Shown piece after piece: positions 8,524 through 16,290 of a DNA stretch of 64,000 nt. The notes under the pieces are model-generated. The model ran no database searches. It was given only the letters and a program-made list of their open reading frames with translations, and was not told the DNA's origin. Position 1 is the stretch's first letter; each line of letters begins with the position of its first letter. This DNA is from VRUE01 sp963780815. Its GTDB lineage: Bacteria; Actinomycetota; Thermoleophilia; Solirubrobacterales; 70-9. The translations under genes were made by a program, and so were the position numbers. The stretch is taken from the NCBI GenBank assembly GCA_963780815.1, contig CAWADG010000002.1:3598-67597 (forward strand), in the 5' to 3' direction.

Positions 8524-9642
8524 TCAATCGGTATCCGACCCTAACCGGCTCGTACCATCTGCGTCAAGGTGCTGCTCGGCCGCCTCGGCCACGCCTCGGT
8601 CCACCTTCATTTCGCCGGGGAAGTGGCAGGCGACCGAGTGCCCCGGAGCGGGTGTCGTCAGCGGCGGTCGCTGCTGGCGACAGATGTCGCGGCCGCGGCC
8701 GACGGGGCAGCGCGGCTCGAACGGGCAGCCCGGTGGTCGCTCGACCACCGAGCCCACTTCCCCGATCGGGGGACGGCGTTTCGCCCGCCGCTCACGGCCG
8801 CCGGCGGTCGGCACCGGAACCACCGAGAGCAGCGACACCGAGTAGGGGTGGAGCGGACTGCGGAAGAGCGTGGCGCTATCGGCCGCCTCCATCACCTGGC
8901 CGAGGTACAGGACGGCGATCCGGTCGCAGAAGAACTCGGCGACGGCGAGGTCATGGGTGATGAAGACATAGGTCTGCCCGAACTCCCGCTGTAGCCGCAG
9001 AAGCACGTTCAGCACCTGGGCCTGGACCGAGACGTCAAGCGCGCTGACCGGCTCGTCGAGGATGACCAGGTCCGGCTGAAGAACGAACGCGCGAGCGAGC
9101 CCGATTCGCTGGCGCTGGCCACCTGAGAAGGCGTGCGGGAGACGGGCGGCCTGGTCTGTGGTGAGGCCGACCTCGACGAGCATGTTGATCGCCTTCTCAC
9201 GCCGCTCGCCGCGGTCCCCCACCTGGTGGATCTCAAGGGGCTCCTCGACGATCGCCGATGCGGTCATGCGCGGGTCGAGCGATGCGTATGGGTCCTGGAA
9301 GACGAGCTGCATGCGCCGTCGCAGCTGCCGCAGGTCGTCCCTTCCGAGCGTGGTCAGGTCGACGCCCTCGAACTGAACCTCTCCATCGCTCGGCTCGAGG
9401 AGGCGAAGCAAGCAGCGGGCCAGGGTGGACTTCCCGCACCCCGACTCACCGACCAGGCCGAAGGTCTCACCGCGTTTGACGCTGAGTGAGATCTCGTCGA
9501 GCACTGTGACCGGGACGCGGCGTGCGAACCGCTGGGGATCGGCGGCCATGAACGTCTTCGAGAGCTGCCGTGCCTCGAGGAGCGGCCTGTCCCCGCCTGC
9601 TCCCTCCGGCATCGGCGCAGCGGCGGTGTCGGCGGAGCTCAT
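8524..9642 (-). CDS. dipeptide-type ABC transporter ATPase (OppF/DppF type)
   Basis: A 372-residue ATPase with Walker A GESGCGKST, Q-loop VFQDPYASLDPR, signature FSGGQRQRIGLARA, Walker B LVILDEPVSALDVS and switch ITHDLA. The C-terminal oligopeptide-transport domain has the Fe-S-like cysteine pattern GCPFEPRCPVGR. Start ATG 9642 overlaps the stop of the preceding ATPase (ATGA). The frame is open further upstream but that segment is antisense-like. With OppD it forms the heterodimeric motor of the importer. Confidence 0.9.
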   Translation of the reverse strand: MSSADTAAAPMPEGAGGDRPLLEARQLSKTFMAADPQRFARRVPVTVLDEISLSVKRGETFGLVGESGCGKSTLARCLLRLLEPSDGEVQFEGVDLTTLGRDDLRQLRRRMQLVFQDPYASLDPRMTASAIVEEPLEIHQVGDRGERREKAINMLVEVGLTTDQAARLPHAFSGGQRQRIGLARAFVLQPDLVILDEPVSALDVSVQAQVLNVLLRLQREFGQTYVFITHDLAVAEFFCDRIAVLYLGQVMEAADSATLFRSPLHPYSVSLLSVVPVPTAGGRERRAKRRPPIGEVGSVVERPPGCPFEPRCPVGRGRDICRQQRPPLTTPAPGHSVACHFPGEMKVDRGVAEAAEQHLDADGTSRLGSDTD

Positions 9643-10742
9643 GAGGTCAGCTCCGCAATCCGCGACTCGGCGAAGTGGCACTCGACCATCGCCGGGCCAT
9701 CGGGGCCCTCGACCCGATGCGGCCTGGGCTCCTGCTGCCGGCACTGCGCCAGACCCCTGCCGAGCGGGCAACGGGGCTCGAAGGAGCAGCCGCTCGGCAG
9801 CTCGGAGAGGTTCGGCGGGAAGCCTTCGATCGCCGGCAGCTGACCGCTGACGAGCCGTTCCGGATTCGGGACGCAATTGAGCAGCGCCTCACTGTAGGGA
9901 TGTGTCGGGACCCGGAAGATGTGCTCTGCGCCCGAGGTCTCCACCAGCCGTCCGGCATACATGACCGCCACCGAGTCGCAGAATTCGGAGACGACTCCGA
10001 GGTTGTGGGTGATCAGGATGACGGCGGTGCGGTGTTCGGCAACGAGCCTGTCGAGGAGGGTGAGCACCTGTGCCTGGGTGGTGACGTCGAGGGCGGTGGT
10101 CGGCTCGTCGGCGATCAGCACGTCCGGGTTCGATGCGATCGCGATCGCCAGCGCGACGCGCTGGCGCATCCCGCCGGAGAACTGATGCGGATACTCGTCC
10201 AGGCGGCGCTCGCCCTGCGCGATCTCCACCTCGCCGAGCAGCTCTGCTGCCCGCTTGCGCCCGGCCGAGCGCCGCAGGCCGGGCTCGTGGGCGGCCAGCG
10301 CCTCGATGATCTGCTTGCCGATCGTCTTGACCGGATCCAGCGCTGTCGAGGGGTCCTGCAGGATGAGGGCGATCTCCTTGCCGCGCACCGCCGCGAGCTG
10401 GCGGTCAGAGAGCTTCGAGATGTCGCGGCCGTTCAGATCGATCTCGCCGTCGACGACGCGGCCCGGCGGCTCGATCAGGCCCATGATCGAGAGCGCCAGC
10501 GCCGACTTGCCCGAGCCGGACTCTCCGACCACCCCCAGCCGCTCGGTCGGGCGCAGGTCCAGGCTGAGGTTGCGGACGGCGTGGACCGCCGAGTCCTCGG
10601 TCTCATAGACGGTGCTGAGGTTGCGGACGGAGAGGACGAACTCGCGCTCCGCCTCGGCTGCGCTTGGGCCGGGATCGCGATCGCCGGCGCCTGCGTCGCG
10701 GCGCGAGCGCGAGCCCAGGCCCCGAAGTCGTCTCGCGTTCAC
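9639..10742 (-). CDS. dipeptide-type ABC transporter ATPase (OppD/DppD type)
   Basis: A 367-residue ATPase: Walker A GESGSGKSA, Q-loop ILQDPSTALDPV, signature FSGGMRQRVALAIA, Walker B VLIADEPTTALDVT, switch LITHNLG, and the C-terminal CSFEPRCPLGRGLAQC domain. The start is GTG 10742, whose GTGA overlaps the stop of the permease gene, so the two are translationally coupled. An upstream open stretch in the same frame is not protein-like. The N-terminal 35 residues are low complexity. It partners OppF. Confidence 0.9.
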   Translation of the reverse strand: MNARRLRGLGSRSRRDAGAGDRDPGPSAAEAEREFVLSVRNLSTVYETEDSAVHAVRNLSLDLRPTERLGVVGESGSGKSALALSIMGLIEPPGRVVDGEIDLNGRDISKLSDRQLAAVRGKEIALILQDPSTALDPVKTIGKQIIEALAAHEPGLRRSAGRKRAAELLGEVEIAQGERRLDEYPHQFSGGMRQRVALAIAIASNPDVLIADEPTTALDVTTQAQVLTLLDRLVAEHRTAVILITHNLGVVSEFCDSVAVMYAGRLVETSGAEHIFRVPTHPYSEALLNCVPNPERLVSGQLPAIEGFPPNLSELPSGCSFEPRCPLGRGLAQCRQQEPRPHRVEGPDGPAMVECHFAESRIAELTS

Positions 10743-11764
10743 GACGACGTGACCGCCGGGATCCGCACCCTCGGGTCGATCACCGCGTAGAGCAGATCGA
10801 CGACGAGGTTGACGACGACGAAGATGACCGCAGAGAGGAGGATGAACGTCTGGACGATCGCGTAGTCCTGCTTGACGATCGCTTCGAAGACCAGCGACCC
10901 GATCCCGGGCCAGTTGAAGACCCGTTCGATCAGGACGCTGCCGGCGAGGAATTCGCCGAGGACGAGCCCGGCGGTGGTGAGGGTCGGCAGGAACGCGTTG
11001 GGCAGGGCGTGCCGGCGGAAGGCGGTCCAGCGCGGCAGGCCCTTGCCGCGGGCGACGACGAGGAACGGCTCGCGTGAGACCTCCAGCAGGTTCGCCCGAA
11101 GCAGGCGGACGATGAACGAGAAGGAGGAGACGCCGAGCGCGATGGCCGGCAGGATCAGGTGTTCGATCGATTCCCAGAAGGTGCCTAAGTCCCCGGCGAG
11201 CAGGGCGTCGATCGGGTACAGCCCGGTCACCGACGGCGGCGTTTCGGCGTTCACGTCGAGGCGGCCGGTGGGGCCCGGCAGGAGGTGGAACGCCTTGAAG
11301 AAGACGATCAACAGCAGGATCGCGAGGAAGAACGGCGGTGTCCCGAAGCCGAGGTAGGAGGCCCCGCGGACGATCGAATCGGTCACCGGGCGGTGCCGGT
11401 AGGTGGAGATCAGGGCGAGGATCACCGCCGCCCCCATCGTGATCAGGAACGAGAAGAGCGCCAATTCGATCGTCGCCGGGAAGCGTTCGACGAAGAGGGA
11501 CTTGACCGAGGCGTTGAGGCTGTAGGAGTAGCCCCATTCGCCGGTGAAGAAGTCCGAGATGTAGTGCCAGTACTGCGTCCAGATCGGTTCGTTCAGCCCC
11601 AGCTGTTCGCTCAGCTTGGCCACCGCCGAAGCCGGAGCCAGCGGGCCGAGGATCAGGCGCGCGGGGTCACCGGGCAGGACCCGCATGATGATGAAGGCGA
11701 GGATCGAGGCGCCGAAGATGGCGGCGATCGAGCCGACGAGCCGATATGCGATCACTCGCCTCAT
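10739..11764 (-). CDS. dipeptide-type ABC transporter permease (OppB/DppB type)
   Basis: A 341-residue inner-membrane permease. It starts at ATG 11764 with the typical N-terminal helix VIAYRLVGSIAAIFGASILA followed by the first periplasmic loop containing DPARLILG. Six hydrophobic segments are visible; the EAA cytoplasmic loop that contacts the ATPase is near residues 240-260 (VARGKGLPRWTAFRRHALPN). The C-terminal DPRVRIP is a family hallmark. It overlaps oppD and follows oppC by 5 bases. Confidence 0.9.
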   Translation of the reverse strand: MRRVIAYRLVGSIAAIFGASILAFIIMRVLPGDPARLILGPLAPASAVAKLSEQLGLNEPIWTQYWHYISDFFTGEWGYSYSLNASVKSLFVERFPATIELALFSFLITMGAAVILALISTYRHRPVTDSIVRGASYLGFGTPPFFLAILLLIVFFKAFHLLPGPTGRLDVNAETPPSVTGLYPIDALLAGDLGTFWESIEHLILPAIALGVSSFSFIVRLLRANLLEVSREPFLVVARGKGLPRWTAFRRHALPNAFLPTLTTAGLVLGEFLAGSVLIERVFNWPGIGSLVFEAIVKQDYAIVQTFILLSAVIFVVVNLVVDLLYAVIDPRVRIPAVTSS

Positions 11765-11769
11765 CGCGG

Positions 11770-12651
11770 CTACAGCCTCGCGTACTGGCCGCGGGGATCG
11801 AGGCGGTCCCTCAGTCGGTCGGACAGCATGCTCGCCGCGGTGACGACGATCAGCAGGGCCAGGCCCGGGAAGATGCTGACCCACCACTGGCCGGTGAGGG
11901 AGACGGAGAGGCCTTCTGTGATCATCGCCCCCCACTCCGGGGTCGGCACCTGGGCGCCGAGGCCGAGGAAGCTGAGGCCGGCCAGGGCCAGCACCGCGTA
12001 GCCGAACGCCGCCGCCATCTGAATGAAGAGGACCGGCAGCACGTGCGGCACGACGTGGCGGGTGATGATCCGGCTTCGGGTCGCGCCCATCGCATGCGCG
12101 GCTTCGATGAAGGGGAGGGCTCGGATCCGCAGCGCCTCGCTGCGCAGGAGGCGCGCGTACCAGGGAACCGATACCAGGGCGACCCCGAGTGCCGCGGTGC
12201 TGACGCCGACGCCGAGGCCGACCGTCACAGCCATCGCCAGGATCAGGGGCGGAAAGGCGAGGATCGTGTCCATGACCCGCATCGAGATCCCGTCGGTCGC
12301 GCCCCCGAGCGTCCCCGCGACGAGCCCGATCAGGCCCCCGATCAGCGCCCCGCCGATCGTGATCAGCGTTGCGACGAGGAGCGAGATGCGGGCGCCGCCC
12401 GCTACCCGCGCGAGGATGTCGCGACCCTGCTGGTCGGTGCCGAAGGGATGGGTGACGGAGGGCGCTTCCAGCGCATCGAGCAGTTCGCCGTGAGTCGAGC
12501 TCTGCGTCCAGACAATCGGCACGATCAGCGCGAAAAGGACGACGAAGACGAGGACCCCGATCGGGATCGCGAGCTGGCGGTCGCGGAGGATCGCTCTGCC
12601 CAGGAGCTTGGCCCGAGCCCCGGCCGTCGGCTGCTCCGGCAGCAACGGCAC
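11770..12651 (-). CDS. dipeptide-type ABC transporter permease (OppC/DppC type)
   Basis: A 293-residue permease with an N-terminal cytoplasmic tail, a first helix (IPIGVLVFVVLFALIVPIVW), then the conserved THPFGTDQQGRDILARVAGG and the EAA loop near EAAHAMGATRSRIITRHVVP. The C-terminus has DRLRDRLDPR, usual for OppC. I use GTG 12651; the frame is open a little further to a TGA near 12717 with no better start. First gene of the oppC-B-D-F-A operon and divergent from the first BKACE gene, sharing the intergenic operator B. Confidence 0.88.
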   Translation of the reverse strand: MPLLPEQPTAGARAKLLGRAILRDRQLAIPIGVLVFVVLFALIVPIVWTQSSTHGELLDALEAPSVTHPFGTDQQGRDILARVAGGARISLLVATLITIGGALIGGLIGLVAGTLGGATDGISMRVMDTILAFPPLILAMAVTVGLGVGVSTAALGVALVSVPWYARLLRSEALRIRALPFIEAAHAMGATRSRIITRHVVPHVLPVLFIQMAAAFGYAVLALAGLSFLGLGAQVPTPEWGAMITEGLSVSLTGQWWVSIFPGLALLIVVTAASMLSDRLRDRLDPRGQYARL

Positions 12652-12726
12652 GGAGGCCTCGCTCCCCGACCGCGAGCGGCCCCGTTTCCACTCCTGCGGC
12701 TCCCTCTGTTCGATTCAAACTAACCC

Positions 12727-12744
12727 GTTCGATATATTAATCAG
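12727..12744. promoter_or_regulatory. operator copy B (weak match)
   Basis: GTTCGATATATTAATCAG in the spacer between the divergent ABC operon and the BKACE gene. It keeps the TTCGAT...ATCAG half-site spacing of the island motif but is the most divergent of the eight copies. Confidence 0.35.
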
Positions 12745-12762
12745 CCTGGGAACCGGAGATAT

Positions 12763-13638
12763 GTGGCCGAAGATGCCGAGCGGTGCGGTGACTCGAAGGG
12801 CCGCCGGGTGACCCCCGAGAACGGCGACCCGGCAATCCTCACCTGCGCCGTCGCCGGCGGCATCGTGACCGGCAACCCGAGCCAGCCGGTCGACCGCGAC
12901 GACGTCATCCGCGAGGCGGTGGCCGCAGCGGAGGCCGGCGCCAGCGTGCTCCACATCCACGCGCGCACTGTCGATGGGGAGATGACCCAGGCCCCGGAGG
13001 ACTACCTGGCGATCAAGGAAGCGATCAGGGAGAAGGTCGACGACATCGTCCTCAACTTCACGACCGGGGGAAAGCTGGGAACCGGTCCCGAGGAGCGGCG
13101 ACGCTCCCTGCAGGCGCAGCCCGAACTGGCCTCGCTCAACTGCGGGAGCCTCAACTTCGGGCCCGACGACACCGTCTTCCTCAATCCCAACTCGCTGATC
13201 GCCGACATCGCCGAGGAGATGGACCGGAGGGGAATCCTCCCCGAGTACGAGTGCTTCGACATCGGGATGGCCGTGACCGCCGCGCGAATGGCGAAGAAGC
13301 GCAACGGCGCGCCGGGAATGATGCATCTCGTGCTCGGGGTGAGAGGGGGAGCGCCGCCCACCCCGGAGACGATCTTCCTGTTCGCCGGGATGGTCCCACT
13401 CGGCGTCCCCTGGATGGTGACCGCGATCGGGCGCCACAACACGCCGATGATGGCGGTGACCCTCGCACTCGGCGGCCACGTGCGGACTGGACTGGAGGAC
13501 GTCGTCTACTTCACCGCCGGGGAGTACGCCGAGTCCAACGCCCAGCTGGTGACCCGGGCGAAGTCCCTCTGCGAAACGATGGGGAGGCCGGTGGCGACGC
13601 CTGCGCAGACCCGCGAGTTCCTCGGAATCGGAAGCTGA
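12763..13638 (+). CDS. BKACE family beta-keto acid cleavage enzyme (DUF849), copy 1
   Basis: BKACE enzymes are zinc-dependent TIM barrels that condense a beta-keto acid with acetyl-CoA and release acetoacetate plus a new acyl-CoA. The product is 291 residues from GTG 12763, or 276 from GTG 12808, which fits the family start better. Zinc-binding His-x-His is in VLHIHAR (about 65-71), followed by LNFTTGG. Later, PEYECFDIGM and ALGGHVRTGLEDVVYF (the usual 'GG..RVGLED') are typical. It lies between operators B and C and upstream of the aminotransferase. The specific beta-keto acid cannot be read from sequence; 3-dehydrocarnitine and 3-keto-5-aminohexanoate are known substrates of family members. 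Confidence 0.88.
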   Translation: MAEDAERCGDSKGRRVTPENGDPAILTCAVAGGIVTGNPSQPVDRDDVIREAVAAAEAGASVLHIHARTVDGEMTQAPEDYLAIKEAIREKVDDIVLNFTTGGKLGTGPEERRRSLQAQPELASLNCGSLNFGPDDTVFLNPNSLIADIAEEMDRRGILPEYECFDIGMAVTAARMAKKRNGAPGMMHLVLGVRGGAPPTPETIFLFAGMVPLGVPWMVTAIGRHNTPMMAVTLALGGHVRTGLEDVVYFTAGEYAESNAQLVTRAKSLCETMGRPVATPAQTREFLGIGS

Positions 13639-13683
13639 AAAGGTGGCTCTCTGGACTACTTCGCAGGCGCTTTCGGGTTCCAT

Positions 13684-13703
13684 ACCGATCAGTTGATTCG
13701 GGT
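13684..13703. promoter_or_regulatory. palindromic operator copy C
   Basis: ACCGATCAGTTGATTCGGGT is an imperfect palindrome 64-83 bases before the aminotransferase start and belongs to the motif shared by the island promoters. Confidence 0.55.
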
Positions 13704-13766
13704 ACACGACCTTAGCTCTGGCCTCGACACCCTGTCAAGCATCGGCAGGCGCCCGGGTGACCCATC

Positions 13767-15087
13767 ATGAGCGGGCAGCTCGCCATCGCAGCGAATGCCC
13801 GCGCGCGGCTCGAGGCGGCCTATGAAAGACGGACCCCTCGCTCGGCGGCGGCGATGGCGCAGGCCCGCCGCTACATGGTTCGCGGCATCACCCGGGGGTG
13901 GGGCTATCACCGGCCCTATCCCCTTGTCGCCACGCGCGGGGAGGGCCCGTATCTGATCGATCTCGACGGCAATCGCTACGTCGACCTCGCAAACAACGGC
14001 CTCAGCCTGATCCACGGTCACGCCTTCCCGCCGGTCGTCGAGGCGCTGAAGCTTGCGGCCGAGCGAGGATCCGGATGGCTGGTCGGCTCTGAGGAGCAGA
14101 TCGCCTTCGCCCGGATGCTCTGCGAGCGGATCGAGGCGTTCGAGCGGGTGCGCTTCACCAACTCCGGCACGGAGTCGGGGATGCTCGCGGTCAAGGTCGC
14201 CCGGACGGCGACCGGGCGACCGGCGATCCTCAAGGCTGTCGACGGCTTCCACGGCTCCTTCGACGACCTCGAGGTGGGCCTCTACGGTCGGCCGGAGATC
14301 CCAGGCCGCGTATACCTTGCTCCGTTCGGCGACGCGGACGCCTTCGAGGCCAAGCTCGCCGAGCATGGGCCGGAGATCGCCGCCGTGGTGCTCGAGCCGC
14401 TGATGTTCAGCGGCCTCGTCACCACCGCCCCGCCCGGCTTTCTGTCGCGGGTGGAAGCCGCGGCGCGGCGGGCGGGATCCATGTTCGTCCTCGACGACTG
14501 CCTGATGCTGCGGCTCGCCTTCGGGGGATCCGCGGAGCGGTTCGGGCTGCGGCCCGACCTGACCTTCCTCGGCAAGTTCATCGGCGGAGGGATGCCGATG
14601 GGAGCGCTCGGCGGCCGCGCCGAGGTGATGGAGGTTCTCGACCCGGAGCGGGCGGAGCCGCTCTACCACGGCGGCTCCTTCAACGGGAACCTTCTGAGCT
14701 GCGTCGCCGGTCGGGTCAGCCTCGAGCACCTGACGCCAGGGACGATCGCCGCGATGGACGACCGGGCGGGAGGCGCTCCGCGACTCGCTCAACGAGCGGG
14801 CGTCGGCGCTTGGCCTGCCGCTCACAATTGTCGGGGAAGGGTCGGTGATGGGGGTCTACGTGACCGAGTCCCTGCGCAGGCACGAGACGATCTTCCACGC
14901 CGGAGAGGCGACCAGCCTTCTGCATCTGTCCGCACTGCTGCGAGGAGTTTTCATGGGGCCGGGCGGCGAGATCGCCCTGTCCAGCGCCACCGCAGTGGAC
15001 GCGCTCGAGCAGGCACGTGATGGCCTGCTCGGCGCGCTCGAGGAAGTGGCCGAGCTCACCGACAAACGCATGATGAAGGGAGTGGCA
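13767..15087 (+). CDS. class III (GSA-like) aminotransferase, copy 1 (frameshifted)
   Basis: A PLP enzyme of the glutamate-1-semialdehyde aminotransferase branch, which also contains beta-amino acid aminotransferases. Features: GNRYVDLANNGLSLIHGHAF, FTNSGTESGMLAVKVAR, the Asp that holds the pyridine nitrogen in VLDDCLMLR, and the PLP lysine in FLGKFIGGGMPMGALGG. One extra base in the G-rich run near 14762-14768 moves the frame; the C-terminal 110 residues continue as ALRDSLNERASALGLPLTIV. In that second frame no stop occurs before the Rid gene (ATG 15088), so the 3' boundary given here is arbitrary. ATG 13767 start. Operon with rid and the isomerase. Confidence 0.82.
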
Positions 15088-15474
15088 ATGGATAAGCAGC
15101 GCGTCGAGAGCCCCTGGGGGTCGACCTTCTGCGACTCGATCAGCTTCGAAGGGCCGGGGCGGTGGATCTACGTCTCCGGTCAGATCGGGGCGGACGCAGA
15201 CGGGAACATGGTCAACTCGAGCTTCACCGCCGAGGCGGACCAGTGCTTCGTTCGGATCCGGCAATCGCTCGAGAAAGCCGGTGCGGCGATGAGTGACGTC
15301 GTGAAGATCACCGGCTACGTGACCAGCACCGACCACTACGAGGACTACGACCTTGCCCGGGGCCGCGCCTTCGCGGGAATGCCGCCGAGCAGCGCGACCG
15401 TGCAGGTTGCGGGCCTGGTGGCGGACGCCCGTCTGGAGGTGGAGGCGGTGGCCTTCATCCCGGCGCAGGGCTAG
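15088..15474 (+). CDS. Rid (YjgF/YER057c/UK114) family protein, copy 1
   Basis: A 128-residue Rid-fold protein, homotrimer by family. RidA hydrolyses reactive enamine/imine intermediates made by PLP enzymes. I start at ATG 15088 because AAGGGAG sits 6 bases upstream, although the same frame is open from the aminotransferase. The core has IYVSGQIGADADGNM and ATVQVAGLVADARLEVEAVA. The position of the catalytic Arg of RidA (Arg105 of the E. coli protein, in P-x-R) is Ser here (PPSSATVQV), so it belongs to an Arg-less subgroup of undefined activity. Its neighbour is an aminotransferase, consistent with handling an imine or enamine. Confidence 0.85.
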   Translation: MDKQRVESPWGSTFCDSISFEGPGRWIYVSGQIGADADGNMVNSSFTAEADQCFVRIRQSLEKAGAAMSDVVKITGYVTSTDHYEDYDLARGRAFAGMPPSSATVQVAGLVADARLEVEAVAFIPAQG

Positions 15475-16290
15475 GTGGCAACACCGATCGAGGTGGCGGA
15501 CCTGATCTGGTCCGCGCACATCTCCTGGCTGTTCGCGGAGCGGCCCTACGAGGAGCGGCCGCGAGCCGCCCGCCGGGCCGGCTTCCGCTGCATCGAAACC
15601 GTCTGGCCGCAGCACGGCGAGCGCGAGCAGCTGCCGGCCAGGGTCGAAAAGGAGGGGCTCTCCGTGTCGCTTCTCAACTGCGCCGCGGGGAACCTGGAGG
15701 CCGGCGAGCGTGGCTTCATCAACGACCCCTCGCGAGGCGAACAGGCGGAGCGCGGCTTCGCCGCCGCCGCAGCCTTGGCGACCCGGATCGGGGCGAAGAC
15801 GATCAATGTCCTCGTCGGTCGGGCGTTGCCCGACCTGGCCGTCTGGCGCCAGCGCGACGCCGCGATTCTGCTGCTGCGCTCGTTCGGCGCCGAGGCTCGG
15901 GCACGCGGCCTGACCGTGGTGGTCGAGCCGCTCAACGAGGTGGAGAATCCCGGCTATCTTGCCCCCGACCCGGCAAGTGCCCGACAGCTGATCGAAGACG
16001 CCGGGTCAGAGGCGCTGGGGATCCTGTTCGACGTCTATCACCTGGCCCGCGTCGGGAGCGACCCGCTGGCGGCGATCGATCGACACGGCGACCTGATCCG
16101 ACACGTACAGATCTCTGACTTCCCGGGGCGGGGCGAGCCGGGCAGCGGCAACCTGGACCTGCCCGCGATCCTCGACCGGCTGCGCTCCAGCGGCTACCGG
16201 GGAGCGATCGGGCTCGAGTACCGACCCACCGCCGCCACCGTCAGATCGCTTGCCTTCACCAGGTCGGCGGAGTACCCAGTCGCGTTCTAG
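15475..16290 (+). CDS. hydroxypyruvate isomerase-family TIM-barrel protein
   Basis: A 271-residue sugar phosphate isomerase/epimerase-type TIM barrel closest in layout to hydroxypyruvate isomerase (Hyi): N-terminal SAHISWLFAERPYEERPRAA, glutamates at the active site in VVVEPLNEVENPGY and near the C-terminus GLEYRP, and FDVYHLARVGSD. GTG 15475 begins at the base after the Rid stop. The stop codon overlaps the stop of the convergent HyuB gene (16287-16290). Such proteins isomerise small 2- or 3-hydroxy acids or aldehydes; the substrate here is unknown. Third gene of the aminotransferase-rid operon. Confidence 0.8.
   Translation: MATPIEVADLIWSAHISWLFAERPYEERPRAARRAGFRCIETVWPQHGEREQLPARVEKEGLSVSLLNCAAGNLEAGERGFINDPSRGEQAERGFAAAAALATRIGAKTINVLVGRALPDLAVWRQRDAAILLLRSFGAEARARGLTVVVEPLNEVENPGYLAPDPASARQLIEDAGSEALGILFDVYHLARVGSDPLAAIDRHGDLIRHVQISDFPGRGEPGSGNLDLPAILDRLRSSGYRGAIGLEYRPTAATVRSLAFTRSAEYPVAF

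Noticed and set aside
10743..12718. Long minus-strand frames extending upstream of the OppD and OppB starts
   Set aside because: The extensions overlap other permease genes in another frame and are Arg/Pro-rich without family similarity; GTGA and ATG starts with overlap fit better.
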